Positions 9,401 through 15,096 of a DNA stretch of 15,096 nt are shown piece by piece. The notes below the pieces were generated by a model that was not told the DNA's origin, made no database searches, and saw only the letters and a program-made list of their open reading frames with translations. The first letter of the stretch is position 1. The number at the start of each line of letters is the position of its first letter. The translations under genes were made by a program, and so were the position numbers. Origin of the DNA: Syntrophaceae bacterium UBA4810 (lineage in GTDB: Bacteria > Desulfobacterota > Syntrophia > Syntrophales > Smithellaceae); the NCBI GenBank assembly GCA_002402545.1, contig DHGA01000043.1:652-15747 (forward strand), in the 5' to 3' direction.

Positions 9401-10506
9401 AAAGAGGAGAGCTGATCGCGGAGTGGGATCCGTTTTCTATCCCCATCTTGGCGGAAGTTGATGGAACTATTAAGTACGGTGACATCATTGAAGGAAAAAC
9501 AATGCAGGAGCAGGTGGATGAAGTTACCGGATTGTCCCGTAAGGTTATTATTGAATTCAGGGGCGGCGACTTGAGGCCACGCGTTTCGATTAAAGACGAC
9601 AAAGGGAAAACGGCGAAAATTACCGGGACGAATTCTGTTGCCCGTTATCTGTTATCCGTCGGCGTCAATATTGTAGGTTCCGAAGGAGACGAAGTAAGAG
9701 CGGGTGATATTATTGCCAAGATTCCCAGAGAAACAACAAAAACAAAAGATATTACGGGTGGTTTGCCGCGTGTCGCGGAATTGTTTGAAGCACGCAAACC
9801 CAAAGATTTTGCGGTCATCAGTGAGATAGAAGGGGTTGTTTCTTACGGCAAAGACGCTAAAGGTAAACGTAAAATAATCGTTACGCCGGAAGTGGGCGAG
9901 GAAAAAGAATACCTTATCCCCAAGGGCAAGCATATCAGTGTTCAGGAAGGCGACGCTGTAGTGCCAGGAGATGCTTTGATGGACGGTGTTAATAACCCGC
10001 ACGATCTTTTGGCGATCAAGGGAGAAAAAGAACTGGCCAGATATCTGGTTGATGAAGTGCAGGAAGTTTACCGTTTACAGGGTGTTAAAATAAACGATAA
10101 GCATATGGAAGTTATTGTCCGTCAGATGTTGAGGCGGGTTCGCATTTCCGATCCGGGTGATACGCCGTTTATCGCTGACGAGCAGGTTGAACGTTACCGC
10201 TTCCAGGAAGAAAACGATAAGATTATCGCGCAGGGTGGTCAGCCGGCAACAGGGGAACCGCTGTTATTGGGCATTACAAAGGCGTCGCTCTCCACGCAGA
10301 GCTTTATTTCCGCGGCTTCGTTCCAAGAAACGACCAGGGTTTTGACCGAAGCGTCACTTTCGGGCAAAACAGATTATCTAAGGGGTCTGAAAGAGAACGT
10401 TATCATGGGTAGATTGATCACGGCAGGCACAGGTTTGGTGATGTATAGAAAGCTTGGAATTAAGGTGATTGATGAAGACAGGAGCGCGGAAAGCGTTGTG
10501 CAATAA
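6406..10506 (+). CDS. rpoC: DNA-directed RNA polymerase subunit beta'
   Basis: The beta' subunit carries the catalytic magnesium site and the DNA clamp of RNA polymerase. The product is 1366 residues. The N-terminal zinc site is complete (C70, C72, C85, C88). The catalytic loop NADFDGDQ is at residues 459-466, giving the three aspartates D461, D463 and D465. The second zinc site is C802, C876, C883 and C886. The trigger loop is split: TMRTFHIGG ends near residue 927 and DITGGLPRVAELFEARKPK resumes near 1115. Between them are about 190 residues, matching the SI3 insertion of proteobacterial polymerases. A KDPFTGEVIV module at 837-846 resembles two in RpoB. The start is GTG 6406. No terminator is obvious before rpsL, 103 bases on. 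Confidence 0.99.
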   Translation: MEDVFSYFEKPKNPIRFSAMKISIASPEKILSWSHGEVKKPETINYRTFKPERDGLFCAKIFGPVKDYECLCGRYKRMKHRGVVCEKCGVEVIQSKVRRERMGHITLATPVAHIWFLKSLPSRIGNVMDLTLKELEKVLYFESWIVLDPKDTPLKQKELLSDEEYIEARESYGDSGFVAGIGAEAIRQLLQEINLEELYDELRSELATTVSDTKKKKLVKRLKVVEALRKSGNKPEWMILTILPVIPPDLRPLVPLDGGRFATSDLNDLYRRVINRNNRLKRLQELNAPEIIIRNEKRMLQEAVDVLFDNGRRGRAITGTNKRPLRSLSDMLKGKQGRFRQNLLGKRVDYSGRSVITVGPDLRLHQCGLPKKMALELFKPFVYNRLLEKGYVTTVKSAKKMVEQEKSEVWDALDEVVREYPVILNRAPTLHRLGMQAFEPVLIEGKAIRLHPLVCTAFNADFDGDQMAVHVPLSIEAQTEARVLMMSTNNILSPASGKPVIVPSQDIVLGIYFLTRAKTGVKGEGMIFSSPEEVRCAFDSGIIALHARIKVRVDGQLKETTVGRIILYEIVPQEISFDAINKLMNKKEMANLIDHCYRLCGDKTTVLLADRLKDLGFKYATISGLSFAVGNMIIPENKKNIVTQADKDVLKIQKQYMDGLITDGERYNKVIDIWAQSTEKIASEMLSGISTEEVVWADGKKRKVESFNPIYMMADSGARGSGQQLRQLAGMRGLMAKPSGEIIETPITANFREGLSVLQYFISTHGARKGLADTALKTANSGYLTRRLVDVAQDCIITEQDCETVDGIYVFALMEGGEIIETAGERVLGRVALQEIKDPFTGEVIVKANESIDEALAEKIDRAGIERVNIRSVLSCRSKHGVCAMCYGRDLAHGHLVNIGEAVGIMAAQSIGEPGTQLTMRTFHIGGTAKFDEHSTLEARHDGVIKFVNLNTVKTRENDYVVMNRHGEVHVLDEQKRSRGKYTVPYGAHLKVKDSSSVKRGELIAEWDPFSIPILAEVDGTIKYGDIIEGKTMQEQVDEVTGLSRKVIIEFRGGDLRPRVSIKDDKGKTAKITGTNSVARYLLSVGVNIVGSEGDEVRAGDIIAKIPRETTKTKDITGGLPRVAELFEARKPKDFAVISEIEGVVSYGKDAKGKRKIIVTPEVGEEKEYLIPKGKHISVQEGDAVVPGDALMDGVNNPHDLLAIKGEKELARYLVDEVQEVYRLQGVKINDKHMEVIVRQMLRRVRISDPGDTPFIADEQVERYRFQEENDKIIAQGGQPATGEPLLLGITKASLSTQSFISAASFQETTRVLTEASLSGKTDYLRGLKENVIMGRLITAGTGLVMYRKLGIKVIDEDRSAESVVQ

Positions 10507-10522
10507 AAAATTAAGAAAATGC

Positions 10523-10551
10523 TTGACATATGAAGGGTTAGTTGATAGCAA
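10523..10551 (+). promoter_or_regulatory. Possible weak sigma70-type promoter upstream of rpsL
   Basis: A perfect TTGACA lies at 10523-10528, seventeen bases after the rpoC stop. At 15 to 17 bases downstream the best -10 candidates (GATAGC or TAGCAA) match the consensus at only three of six positions. The location, a 103-base gap before rpsL, is where an extra str promoter would be expected. This is a suggestion from one good hexamer and context only. Confidence 0.3.
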
Positions 10552-10564
10552 AACCGGATTTGCT
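10547..10564 (+). other. Small hairpin in the rpoC-rpsL gap
   Basis: AGCAAA at 10547-10552 pairs exactly with TTTGCT at 10559-10564 around a six-base loop. It is A/T-rich and has no T-run after it, so it is not a convincing terminator. It could be a minor leader structure or chance. Confidence 0.3.
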
Positions 10565-10609
10565 GCTGTACAAAGTTGTTTTGGATTATTTATTTGTTTT
10601 GGAGGATGA

Positions 10610-10981
10610 ATGCCGACAATTAGTCAATTAGTTCGAAAAGGTAGAGCTAAGATACAGAAAAAGACAAATACCCCGGCCCTGGCCAGTTGCCCGCAGCGTC
10701 GTGGTGTTTGCGTGAGGGTATATACGACAACGCCCAAAAAACCTAATTCGGCTCTGCGTAAAGTGGCCAGAGTTCGCTTAACTACCGGTTATGAAGTTTC
10801 TTCATATATTCCGGGTATCGGTCATAACCTCCAGGAGCATTCCGTCGTATTGGTGCGCGGAGGAAGAGTTAAGGATTTGCCAGGTGTTCGTTATCATATA
10901 GTAAGAGGAACGCTTGACGCGGTCGGAGTACAGGATAGGAAGCAGGGCAGATCAAAATACGGGGCTAAAAAGCCAAGTTAA
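10610..10981 (+). CDS. rpsL: 30S ribosomal protein S12
   Basis: S12 lies at the decoding centre of the 30S subunit and helps control tRNA selection accuracy. The 123-residue product is full length. TTTPKKPNSALRK at about residues 39-51 retains K43 (mature numbering K42), and GGRVKDLPG at about 84-92 retains K88 and D89. These are the sites of classical streptomycin-resistance changes and, for D89, of RimO methylthiolation; all have the wild-type residue. GGAGG at 10601-10605 lies four bases before the ATG. The gene follows rpoC directly, joining the beta and str operons, and is followed by rpsG after 18 bases. Confidence 0.99.
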   Translation: MPTISQLVRKGRAKIQKKTNTPALASCPQRRGVCVRVYTTTPKKPNSALRKVARVRLTTGYEVSSYIPGIGHNLQEHSVVLVRGGRVKDLPGVRYHIVRGTLDAVGVQDRKQGRSKYGAKKPS

Positions 10982-10999
10982 GCTTTTAAGGATAGTTAA

Positions 11000-11470
11000 A
11001 TGCCAAGAAGACGTGAAATTGAAAAAAGAGATATTTTGCCTGATCCCAAGTTTAGCAACAAACTGGTGGCAAAATTTATTAATTCGCTTTTAAAACGCGG
11101 CAAGAAAAGTGTCGCCGAGAGTATTCTTTACGGAGCTTTTGATATTATCGAAAAGAAGGTAAAGGAACAGCCTGTGGAATATTTTGAAAAGGCGGTAAAC
11201 AATGTCAAACCGTTGATTGAAGTAAAATCCCGTCGCGTGGGCGGTTCCACCTATCAGGTGCCGACGGAAGTTTTGCCGTCACGGCGCACGGCGCTGGCCA
11301 TTCGCTGGCTTATTACCAACGCGCAGGAGCGAACGGAAAAGACCATGCGGGAGAAGCTGGCGGGAGAATTGATTGATGCCGCCAATAACCGGGGTGGAGC
11401 TATTAAGAAAAGAGAAGCGGTGCATAAAATGGCTGAAGCAAATAAAGCTTTCGCTCATTATAAATTTTAA
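11000..11470 (+). CDS. rpsG: 30S ribosomal protein S7
   Basis: S7 nucleates folding of the 16S rRNA 3' major domain (the 30S head) and contacts the E-site tRNA. The 156-residue product has the expected length and begins PRRREIEKRDILPDPKF. The beta-hairpin segment GGSTYQVP is at residues 81-88, and the helical C-terminus ends KMAEANKAFAHYKF. AAGGA lies seven bases before the ATG. In E. coli S7 represses translation of its own operon from the rpsL-rpsG spacer; here that spacer is only 18 bases, too short for that structure. The usual next gene, fusA, is missing, and tuf begins 64 bases after the S7 stop. Confidence 0.99.
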   Translation: MPRRREIEKRDILPDPKFSNKLVAKFINSLLKRGKKSVAESILYGAFDIIEKKVKEQPVEYFEKAVNNVKPLIEVKSRRVGGSTYQVPTEVLPSRRTALAIRWLITNAQERTEKTMREKLAGELIDAANNRGGAIKKREAVHKMAEANKAFAHYKF

Positions 11471-11534
11471 TAATAGGAAATAATACTCAAACGACAAAAA
11501 GAACCAACCATTCAAAGTTAAGGAGGTAAGTGAA

Positions 11535-12728
11535 ATGGCGAAGAAAAAATTTGAAAGGACAAAGCCGCATTTAAATATCGGAACAATCGGTCACGTTGAC
11601 CATGGTAAGACCACGCTGACGGCGGCGATTACGAAGCACTTGGCTAAAAAAGGTTTAGCGGAGTTCCGAGCTTTTGACTCTATTGATAACGCCCCTGAAG
11701 AAAAGGAAAGAGGGGTTACCATCAATATTTCTCATGTAGAATACGAAACAGCAAAAAGACATTACGCGCATGTGGACTGCCCCGGTCACGCTGACTACAT
11801 AAAGAACATGATTTCGGGCGCCGCGCATATGGATGGAACCATCCTTGTTGTGGCCGCATCCGACGGACCAATGCCGCAGACTCGTGAACATATCCTCCTT
11901 GCCAGACAGGTTCAGGTTCCTTATATTGTCGTTTATCTTAATAAAGTAGATTTGGTTGATGATCCTGAGCTTCTTGATTTGGTAGAACTTGAATTAAGAG
12001 AGCTTCTGAATCAGTATGAATTTCCGGGTGATAAAATTCCCATTATCCGTGGTTCCGCTCTGAAGGCATTGGAATCTGATGACCCCGATTCAGCTGATGC
12101 GAAATCCATTTGGGAGCTTATGGCTGCCGTTGATGAATATATTCCCGAACCAAAACGTGATACAGAAAAAGCATTCCTTATGCCGGTAGGCGATGTGTTT
12201 ACCATTTCCGGTCGTGGTACAGTTGTTACCGGTAGAGTAGACAGAGGTATTGTGAAGGTAGGCGAAGAAGTGGAAATTATCGGGATTAGGCCAACCTTTA
12301 AAACAGTTGTTACCGGTGTGGAAATGTTTCGTAAAACCCTCGATGAAGGTCGTGCCGGTGATGATGTCGGATTATTGCTGCGAGGTATCAAACGTGAAGA
12401 AGTGGAAAGAGGGCAGGTAATTGCCAAGCCCGCGTCGATTACACCGCATACAAAATTTGAAGCGGCTGTTTATATTTTGACCAAAGAAGAAGGTGGAAGG
12501 CATACACCATTTTTCTCAGGTTACCGTCCGCAGTTTTATTTCCGGACAACAGATGTGACTGGTGTGGCCACTTTGCCGGAAGGCGTGGAGATGGTTATGC
12601 CTGGTGATAACGTGAAAATGACGGTAGAGTTGATTACACCTATTGCTATGGAAGAACAGCTCAGATTCGCCATACGTGAAGGTGGCAGGACTGTAGGTGC
12701 CGGTGTCGTAAGTAAGATAATCGCGTAG
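11535..12728 (+). CDS. tuf: Elongation factor Tu
   Basis: EF-Tu carries aminoacyl-tRNA to the ribosomal A site and hydrolyses GTP on codon recognition. The 397-residue product has all GTPase motifs: GHVDHGKT (19-26), DCPGH (81-85, with the catalytic H85), NKVD (136-139) and GSALK (173-177). Domains 2 and 3 follow, with SGRGTVVTGRVDRG, EGGRHTPFFSGYRPQFYFRT and the C-terminal REGGRTVGAGVVSKI. AGGAGG at 11521-11526 is eight bases before the ATG. The gene directly follows rpsG, where fusA would normally come first. Parts of the N-terminal domain, such as KKGLAEFRAFDSIDNAPEEK and QVQVPYIVVYLNKVDLV, remind me more of Chloroflexi or Bacteroidetes EF-Tu than of typical Proteobacteria, but this impression is untested. 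Confidence 0.99.
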   Translation: MAKKKFERTKPHLNIGTIGHVDHGKTTLTAAITKHLAKKGLAEFRAFDSIDNAPEEKERGVTINISHVEYETAKRHYAHVDCPGHADYIKNMISGAAHMDGTILVVAASDGPMPQTREHILLARQVQVPYIVVYLNKVDLVDDPELLDLVELELRELLNQYEFPGDKIPIIRGSALKALESDDPDSADAKSIWELMAAVDEYIPEPKRDTEKAFLMPVGDVFTISGRGTVVTGRVDRGIVKVGEEVEIIGIRPTFKTVVTGVEMFRKTLDEGRAGDDVGLLLRGIKREEVERGQVIAKPASITPHTKFEAAVYILTKEEGGRHTPFFSGYRPQFYFRTTDVTGVATLPEGVEMVMPGDNVKMTVELITPIAMEEQLRFAIREGGRTVGAGVVSKIIA

Positions 12729-12751
12729 AAATGAAATAGGTTGCAAGTTTA

Positions 12752-13060
12752 ATGAAAGACCAGAAAATCAGAATTCGTCTCAAAGCTTACGATTACAAAT
12801 TATTGGATCGTTCTGTCGAAGAAATTGTAGAAACAGCAAAAAGGACCGGCGCGCGTGTTGCCGGTCCTATACCTATTCCTACAGAAATCAACAAGTATTG
12901 TGTAAATCGCTCACCGCACGTGGATAAAAAATCCCGCGAGCAGTTTGAAATTCGCACCCATAAAAGATTAATCGATATTGTCGAGCCTACGCAGGCAACA
13001 GTAGACGCGTTAATGAAATTGGATCTGTCTGCCGGTGTGGATGTGGAGATAAAAGCGTAG
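12752..13060 (+). CDS. rpsJ: 30S ribosomal protein S10
   Basis: S10 is a head protein of the 30S subunit; in E. coli it also serves as the antitermination factor NusE. The 102-residue product begins KDQKIRIRLKAYD and contains the extended loop with NRSPHVDKKSREQFEIRTH. The position linked to tetracycline-class resistance in other bacteria (V57) has the ordinary valine. It starts 23 bases after tuf, with only a weak AGG-type binding site (12738-12740), so translation may be coupled to tuf. There is no space for an E. coli-like S10 leader upstream; an unusual 96-base gap with a hairpin follows instead. Confidence 0.98.
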   Translation: MKDQKIRIRLKAYDYKLLDRSVEEIVETAKRTGARVAGPIPIPTEINKYCVNRSPHVDKKSREQFEIRTHKRLIDIVEPTQATVDALMKLDLSAGVDVEIKA

Positions 13061-13082
13061 GTACTATTTTTACGTAATATTA

Positions 13083-13110
13083 GAAGATGGCAGTGATAGC
13101 CGCCATTTTC
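13083..13110 (+). other. Nine-bp hairpin in the rpsJ-rplC gap
   Basis: GAAGATGGC at 13083-13091 pairs with GCCATTTTC at 13102-13110, one pair being G-U, around a ten-base loop. It sits in the 96-base non-coding gap between rpsJ (stop at 13060) and the chosen rplC start (13157). There is no clean T-run after the 3' arm, so it is a poor intrinsic terminator. A leader or attenuator element for the rplC-onward genes, or an RNA-processing site, is possible. The structure is seen; the role is inference. Confidence 0.5.
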
Positions 13111-13156
13111 CAAGCTTGTATTATTGGCTTTATCATTTATTAAAAAGTTGGACGAG

Positions 13157-13789
13157 ATGAGTAACGGAATAATAGGAAAAAAATTAGGCATGACCCAGGT
13201 TTTTGCCGAGGATGGAGCGGCCGTAGGCGTTACAGCTGTGGAAGTCGAGCCATCAGTGATTTTACAGGTAAAAAACAAAGAGAAAGACGGATATGATTCC
13301 GTTCAGTTGGGATACAGCCGTGTAAAACAAAAAAATGTGACGAAACCCCTCCAGGGCCATTTTAAAAAAGCTGACAAAGGAAATTTTAGGGTTGTCAGAG
13401 AGTTTGTCGTGGAATCTGGAAACTTTGAAGTTGGTCAGGAAATTGCCGCGGATATCTTTAAGGTCGGTGACTTTGTTGACGTAGCAGGAACTTCCAAAGG
13501 CAAGGGTTTTGCGGGCGTCGTAAAAAGGCATGGTTTCGCTGGAGGACGCGCAACGCACGGTTCGATGTTTCATAGGGCGCCTGGATCTATCGGAGCAAGT
13601 GCCGACCCTTCGCGTGTTTTTAAAGGCACAAAACTGCCTGGTCATATGGGTAGCGTGAGAAAGACCATACAAAATTTGCAGGTTTGGCAGATTCGTCCTG
13701 AGATGAATTTATTGCTTTTAAAAGGCTCTGTGCCCGGAAGTAAAAACGGATTTGTGTTAATTAAAAAAGCTAAGAAAAAGAGTGCGTAA
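13157..13789 (+). CDS. rplC: 50S ribosomal protein L3
   Basis: L3 is an early assembly protein of the 50S subunit; its long loop reaches the peptidyl transferase centre. The product from ATG 13157 is 210 residues (E. coli 209) and begins MSNGIIGKKLGMTQVF, the family N-terminus. An in-frame TTG at 13124 would add eleven residues with no family match and has no binding site, so I reject it. The binding site before ATG 13157 is itself weak (GGA at 13150-13152). The loop holds THGSMFHRAPGSIGASADPS; the glutamine methylated by PrmB in E. coli is alanine here (A149), and N149 of E. coli is serine, as in many non-enteric bacteria. VKRHGFAGG and GTSKGKGFAG are intact. rplD follows after 18 bases. Confidence 0.98.
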   Translation: MSNGIIGKKLGMTQVFAEDGAAVGVTAVEVEPSVILQVKNKEKDGYDSVQLGYSRVKQKNVTKPLQGHFKKADKGNFRVVREFVVESGNFEVGQEIAADIFKVGDFVDVAGTSKGKGFAGVVKRHGFAGGRATHGSMFHRAPGSIGASADPSRVFKGTKLPGHMGSVRKTIQNLQVWQIRPEMNLLLLKGSVPGSKNGFVLIKKAKKKSA

Positions 13790-13807
13790 GTCACTGGAGT
13801 TATAAAG

Positions 13808-14431
13808 ATGGCCGTAGCGGATGTTTTTAATATTGAAAAGAAAAAAGTCTCTCAAGTAGAGCTTAATGACGCAGTGTTTGCCGCGCAACCGAACGAAGCG
13901 GTTATTTATGATGTGGTAAAAATGCAATTGGCCGCGCGCCGTGCCGGGACAGCATCAACAAAGACAAGAAGCGATGTAAGCGGCGGAGGCAAAAAGCCTT
14001 GGCGGCAAAAAGGTACAGGCAGAGCCAGAGCCGGCACAACCAGATCGCCTCTATGGAGAAGCGGCGGAATTGTTTTTGGCCCTCATCCACGCGATTATTC
14101 TTTTAATGTTCCTAAAAAAATGCGCAAGCAGGCGTTGATCAGCGCGCTGAGCATGAAACTTAAACAGGATAAAATGCTGGTCATAAATGATTTTCCGATG
14201 GAAAAAATAAGCACCCGCAAATTTCAGGATATTATCGACCTGTTTGATTTGAAAAAGGCGCTTTTTGTTTTAGATGCGGATAACGAAAATCTTCAGAAGT
14301 CATCACGCAACGTAAAGAACATAAAGATGATTAAGTCTGAAGGGATTAATGTTTACGACATTCTTAATCACGAACATCTGGTGCTCTTGGAGCCATCGAT
14401 AAAGAAGATTGAAGGAGCATTGTTGGTATAA
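13808..14431 (+). CDS. rplD: 50S ribosomal protein L4
   Basis: L4 lines the peptide exit tunnel with its extended loop and is an early assembly protein. In E. coli it also represses the S10 operon. The product is 207 residues. The tunnel loop with GGGKKPWRQKGTGRARAG lies at about residues 58-76, followed by SPLWRSGGIVFGPHPRDY; both are typical. The globular part ends with the HEHLVLLEPSIKKIE segment. GGAG at 13796-13799 gives an eight-base spacing to the ATG. The stop codon overlaps the start of rplW by one base (TAATG), implying translational coupling. Whether L4 regulates this operon cannot be told, because the E. coli-type leader before rpsJ is absent. Confidence 0.98.
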   Translation: MAVADVFNIEKKKVSQVELNDAVFAAQPNEAVIYDVVKMQLAARRAGTASTKTRSDVSGGGKKPWRQKGTGRARAGTTRSPLWRSGGIVFGPHPRDYSFNVPKKMRKQALISALSMKLKQDKMLVINDFPMEKISTRKFQDIIDLFDLKKALFVLDADNENLQKSSRNVKNIKMIKSEGINVYDILNHEHLVLLEPSIKKIEGALLV

Positions 14432-14718
14432 TGGAAGTGCATCAGGTTATCAAAAGATTATTAATCACGGAAAAGAGCACCATTCAACGGGAAGAAGCAA
14501 ACAAGTATTTTTTTGAAGTCGATCGCCGCGCCAACAAAATGGAAATAGAAAAAGCGGTGGAAAAGCTCTTTAATGTAAAAGTTGTAGATGTGCGGGTTAT
14601 GCAGGTTTTGGGAAAGAAAACGCGCAGAGGACGTATTACCGGACAGAAGCGATCATGGAAAAAGGCAATTGTGACCTTGGTTGCCGGAAACCGTATAGAG
14701 ATTACTGAAGGCGCGTAA
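14431..14718 (+). CDS. rplW: 50S ribosomal protein L23
   Basis: L23 lies at the exit of the peptide tunnel and is the docking site for trigger factor and the signal recognition particle. The 95-residue product has the family pattern: IKRLLITEKST near the N-terminus, NKYFFEVDRRANKMEIEKAV in the middle, then KLFNVKVVDVRV and a basic loop GKKTRRGRITGQKRSWKKA. The start ATG overlaps the rplD stop by one base; the nearest GGAG (14414-14417) is thirteen bases away, so coupling to rplD is the likely means of initiation. rplB follows after 22 bases. Confidence 0.98.
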   Translation: MEVHQVIKRLLITEKSTIQREEANKYFFEVDRRANKMEIEKAVEKLFNVKVVDVRVMQVLGKKTRRGRITGQKRSWKKAIVTLVAGNRIEITEGA

Positions 14719-14740
14719 GAATATTTGAAGGATTGGGATA

Positions 14741-15096
14741 ATGGCTATAATTAAATATAAACCGACATCGCCGGGAAGAAGATTTCAGAGCGTTTCTGAT
14801 TTCGCGGAAATTACATCTACCGAGCCGGTGAAAGGGTTATTGAAGCCGCTGAAAAAAACCGGAGGAAGAAATTCCTACGGTCGTATTACGGCAAGGCATA
14901 TCGGCGGCGGTCACAAAAGAAAGTATCGCGTTATTGATTTTCGCCGTAACAAGGAAGATATCCCGGCAAAAGTAGCCGCGATAGAATATGATCCGAACAG
15001 AACCGCCCGCATCGCGCTGCTTAACTATCGTGACGGAGAGAAAAGGTATATTGTCGCGCCGACACAGATTAATGTGGGTGATGTAATCGTAAGCGG
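14741..15096 (+). CDS. rplB: 50S ribosomal protein L2, N-terminal part (3' end outside window)
   Basis: L2 is needed for subunit joining and peptidyl transferase activity. The frame from ATG 14741 is open to the window end, giving 118 complete codons of an expected 270-280. It reads MAIIKYKPTSPGRRFQSVSD, then the conserved GGRNSYGRITARHIGGGHKR and the OB-fold stretch AAIEYDPNRTARIALLNY, all characteristic of L2. GAAGGA at 14727-14732 is eight bases before the ATG. The gene continues the S10 operon order L3-L4-L23-L2. The catalytically important C-terminal histidine region lies beyond the window. Confidence 0.97.
   Translation, partial: MAIIKYKPTSPGRRFQSVSDFAEITSTEPVKGLLKPLKKTGGRNSYGRITARHIGGGHKRKYRVIDFRRNKEDIPAKVAAIEYDPNRTARIALLNYRDGEKRYIVAPTQINVGDVIVS

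Noticed and set aside
13124..13156. TTG at 13124 as the rplC start
   Set aside because: It has no ribosome binding site, adds eleven residues unlike L3, and the standard L3 N-terminus starts at ATG 13157.
1..15096. A hidden undescribed system such as a defence island, mobile element or novel operon
   Set aside because: Every stretch above about 100 bases is either a recognised core gene or the rplJ leader and rpoC-rpsL gap described. No repeats, insertion sequences or accessory genes were seen on either strand.

Overview
This window is a run of core information-processing genes, all on the + strand, with no mobile element, tRNA, CRISPR array or accessory island. It holds the end of rplK, then rplA, rplJ, rplL, rpoB, rpoC, rpsL, rpsG, tuf, rpsJ, rplC, rplD, rplW and the start of rplB. 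The beta operon (L11-L10-rpoBC), the str operon and the S10 operon, which are separate in E. coli, are joined here into one co-directional cluster.

The organism is probably a Gram-negative bacterium of the Desulfobacterota (former Deltaproteobacteria), perhaps near Syntrophales. The reasons are the fused gene order, the large proteobacterial-type insertions in RpoB and in the RpoC trigger loop, and an S10 sequence of the kind I associate with that group. Base composition is moderate, just under half G+C by eye. This placement rests on pattern recognition, not on a search.

Layout: 1-1012 encodes the L1 stalk protein and the C-terminal part of L11. 1013-1246 is the longest non-coding stretch and carries a probable L10 leader, the RNA bound by L10(L12) complexes to control rplJL translation. 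1247-2185 encodes the L10/L12 stalk. 2221-10506 encodes the two large RNA polymerase subunits. 10507-10609 is a short leader with a possible weak promoter and a small hairpin. 10610-12728 encodes S12, S7 and EF-Tu. The usual fusA (EF-G) gene between rpsG and tuf is absent: only 64 bases separate them. From 12752 to the end is the S10 operon start, interrupted by an unusually long 96-base gap with a clear 9-bp hairpin between rpsJ and rplC.

The genes together supply the GTPase-associated centre and L1 stalk of the large subunit, the catalytic core of RNA polymerase, the decoding-site protein S12, the tRNA-delivery factor EF-Tu, and the first proteins to assemble on 23S rRNA. I see no undescribed system. 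The points worth a second look are the missing fusA, the possibly atypical EF-Tu, the rpsJ-rplC hairpin and the repeated module in RpoB and RpoC.
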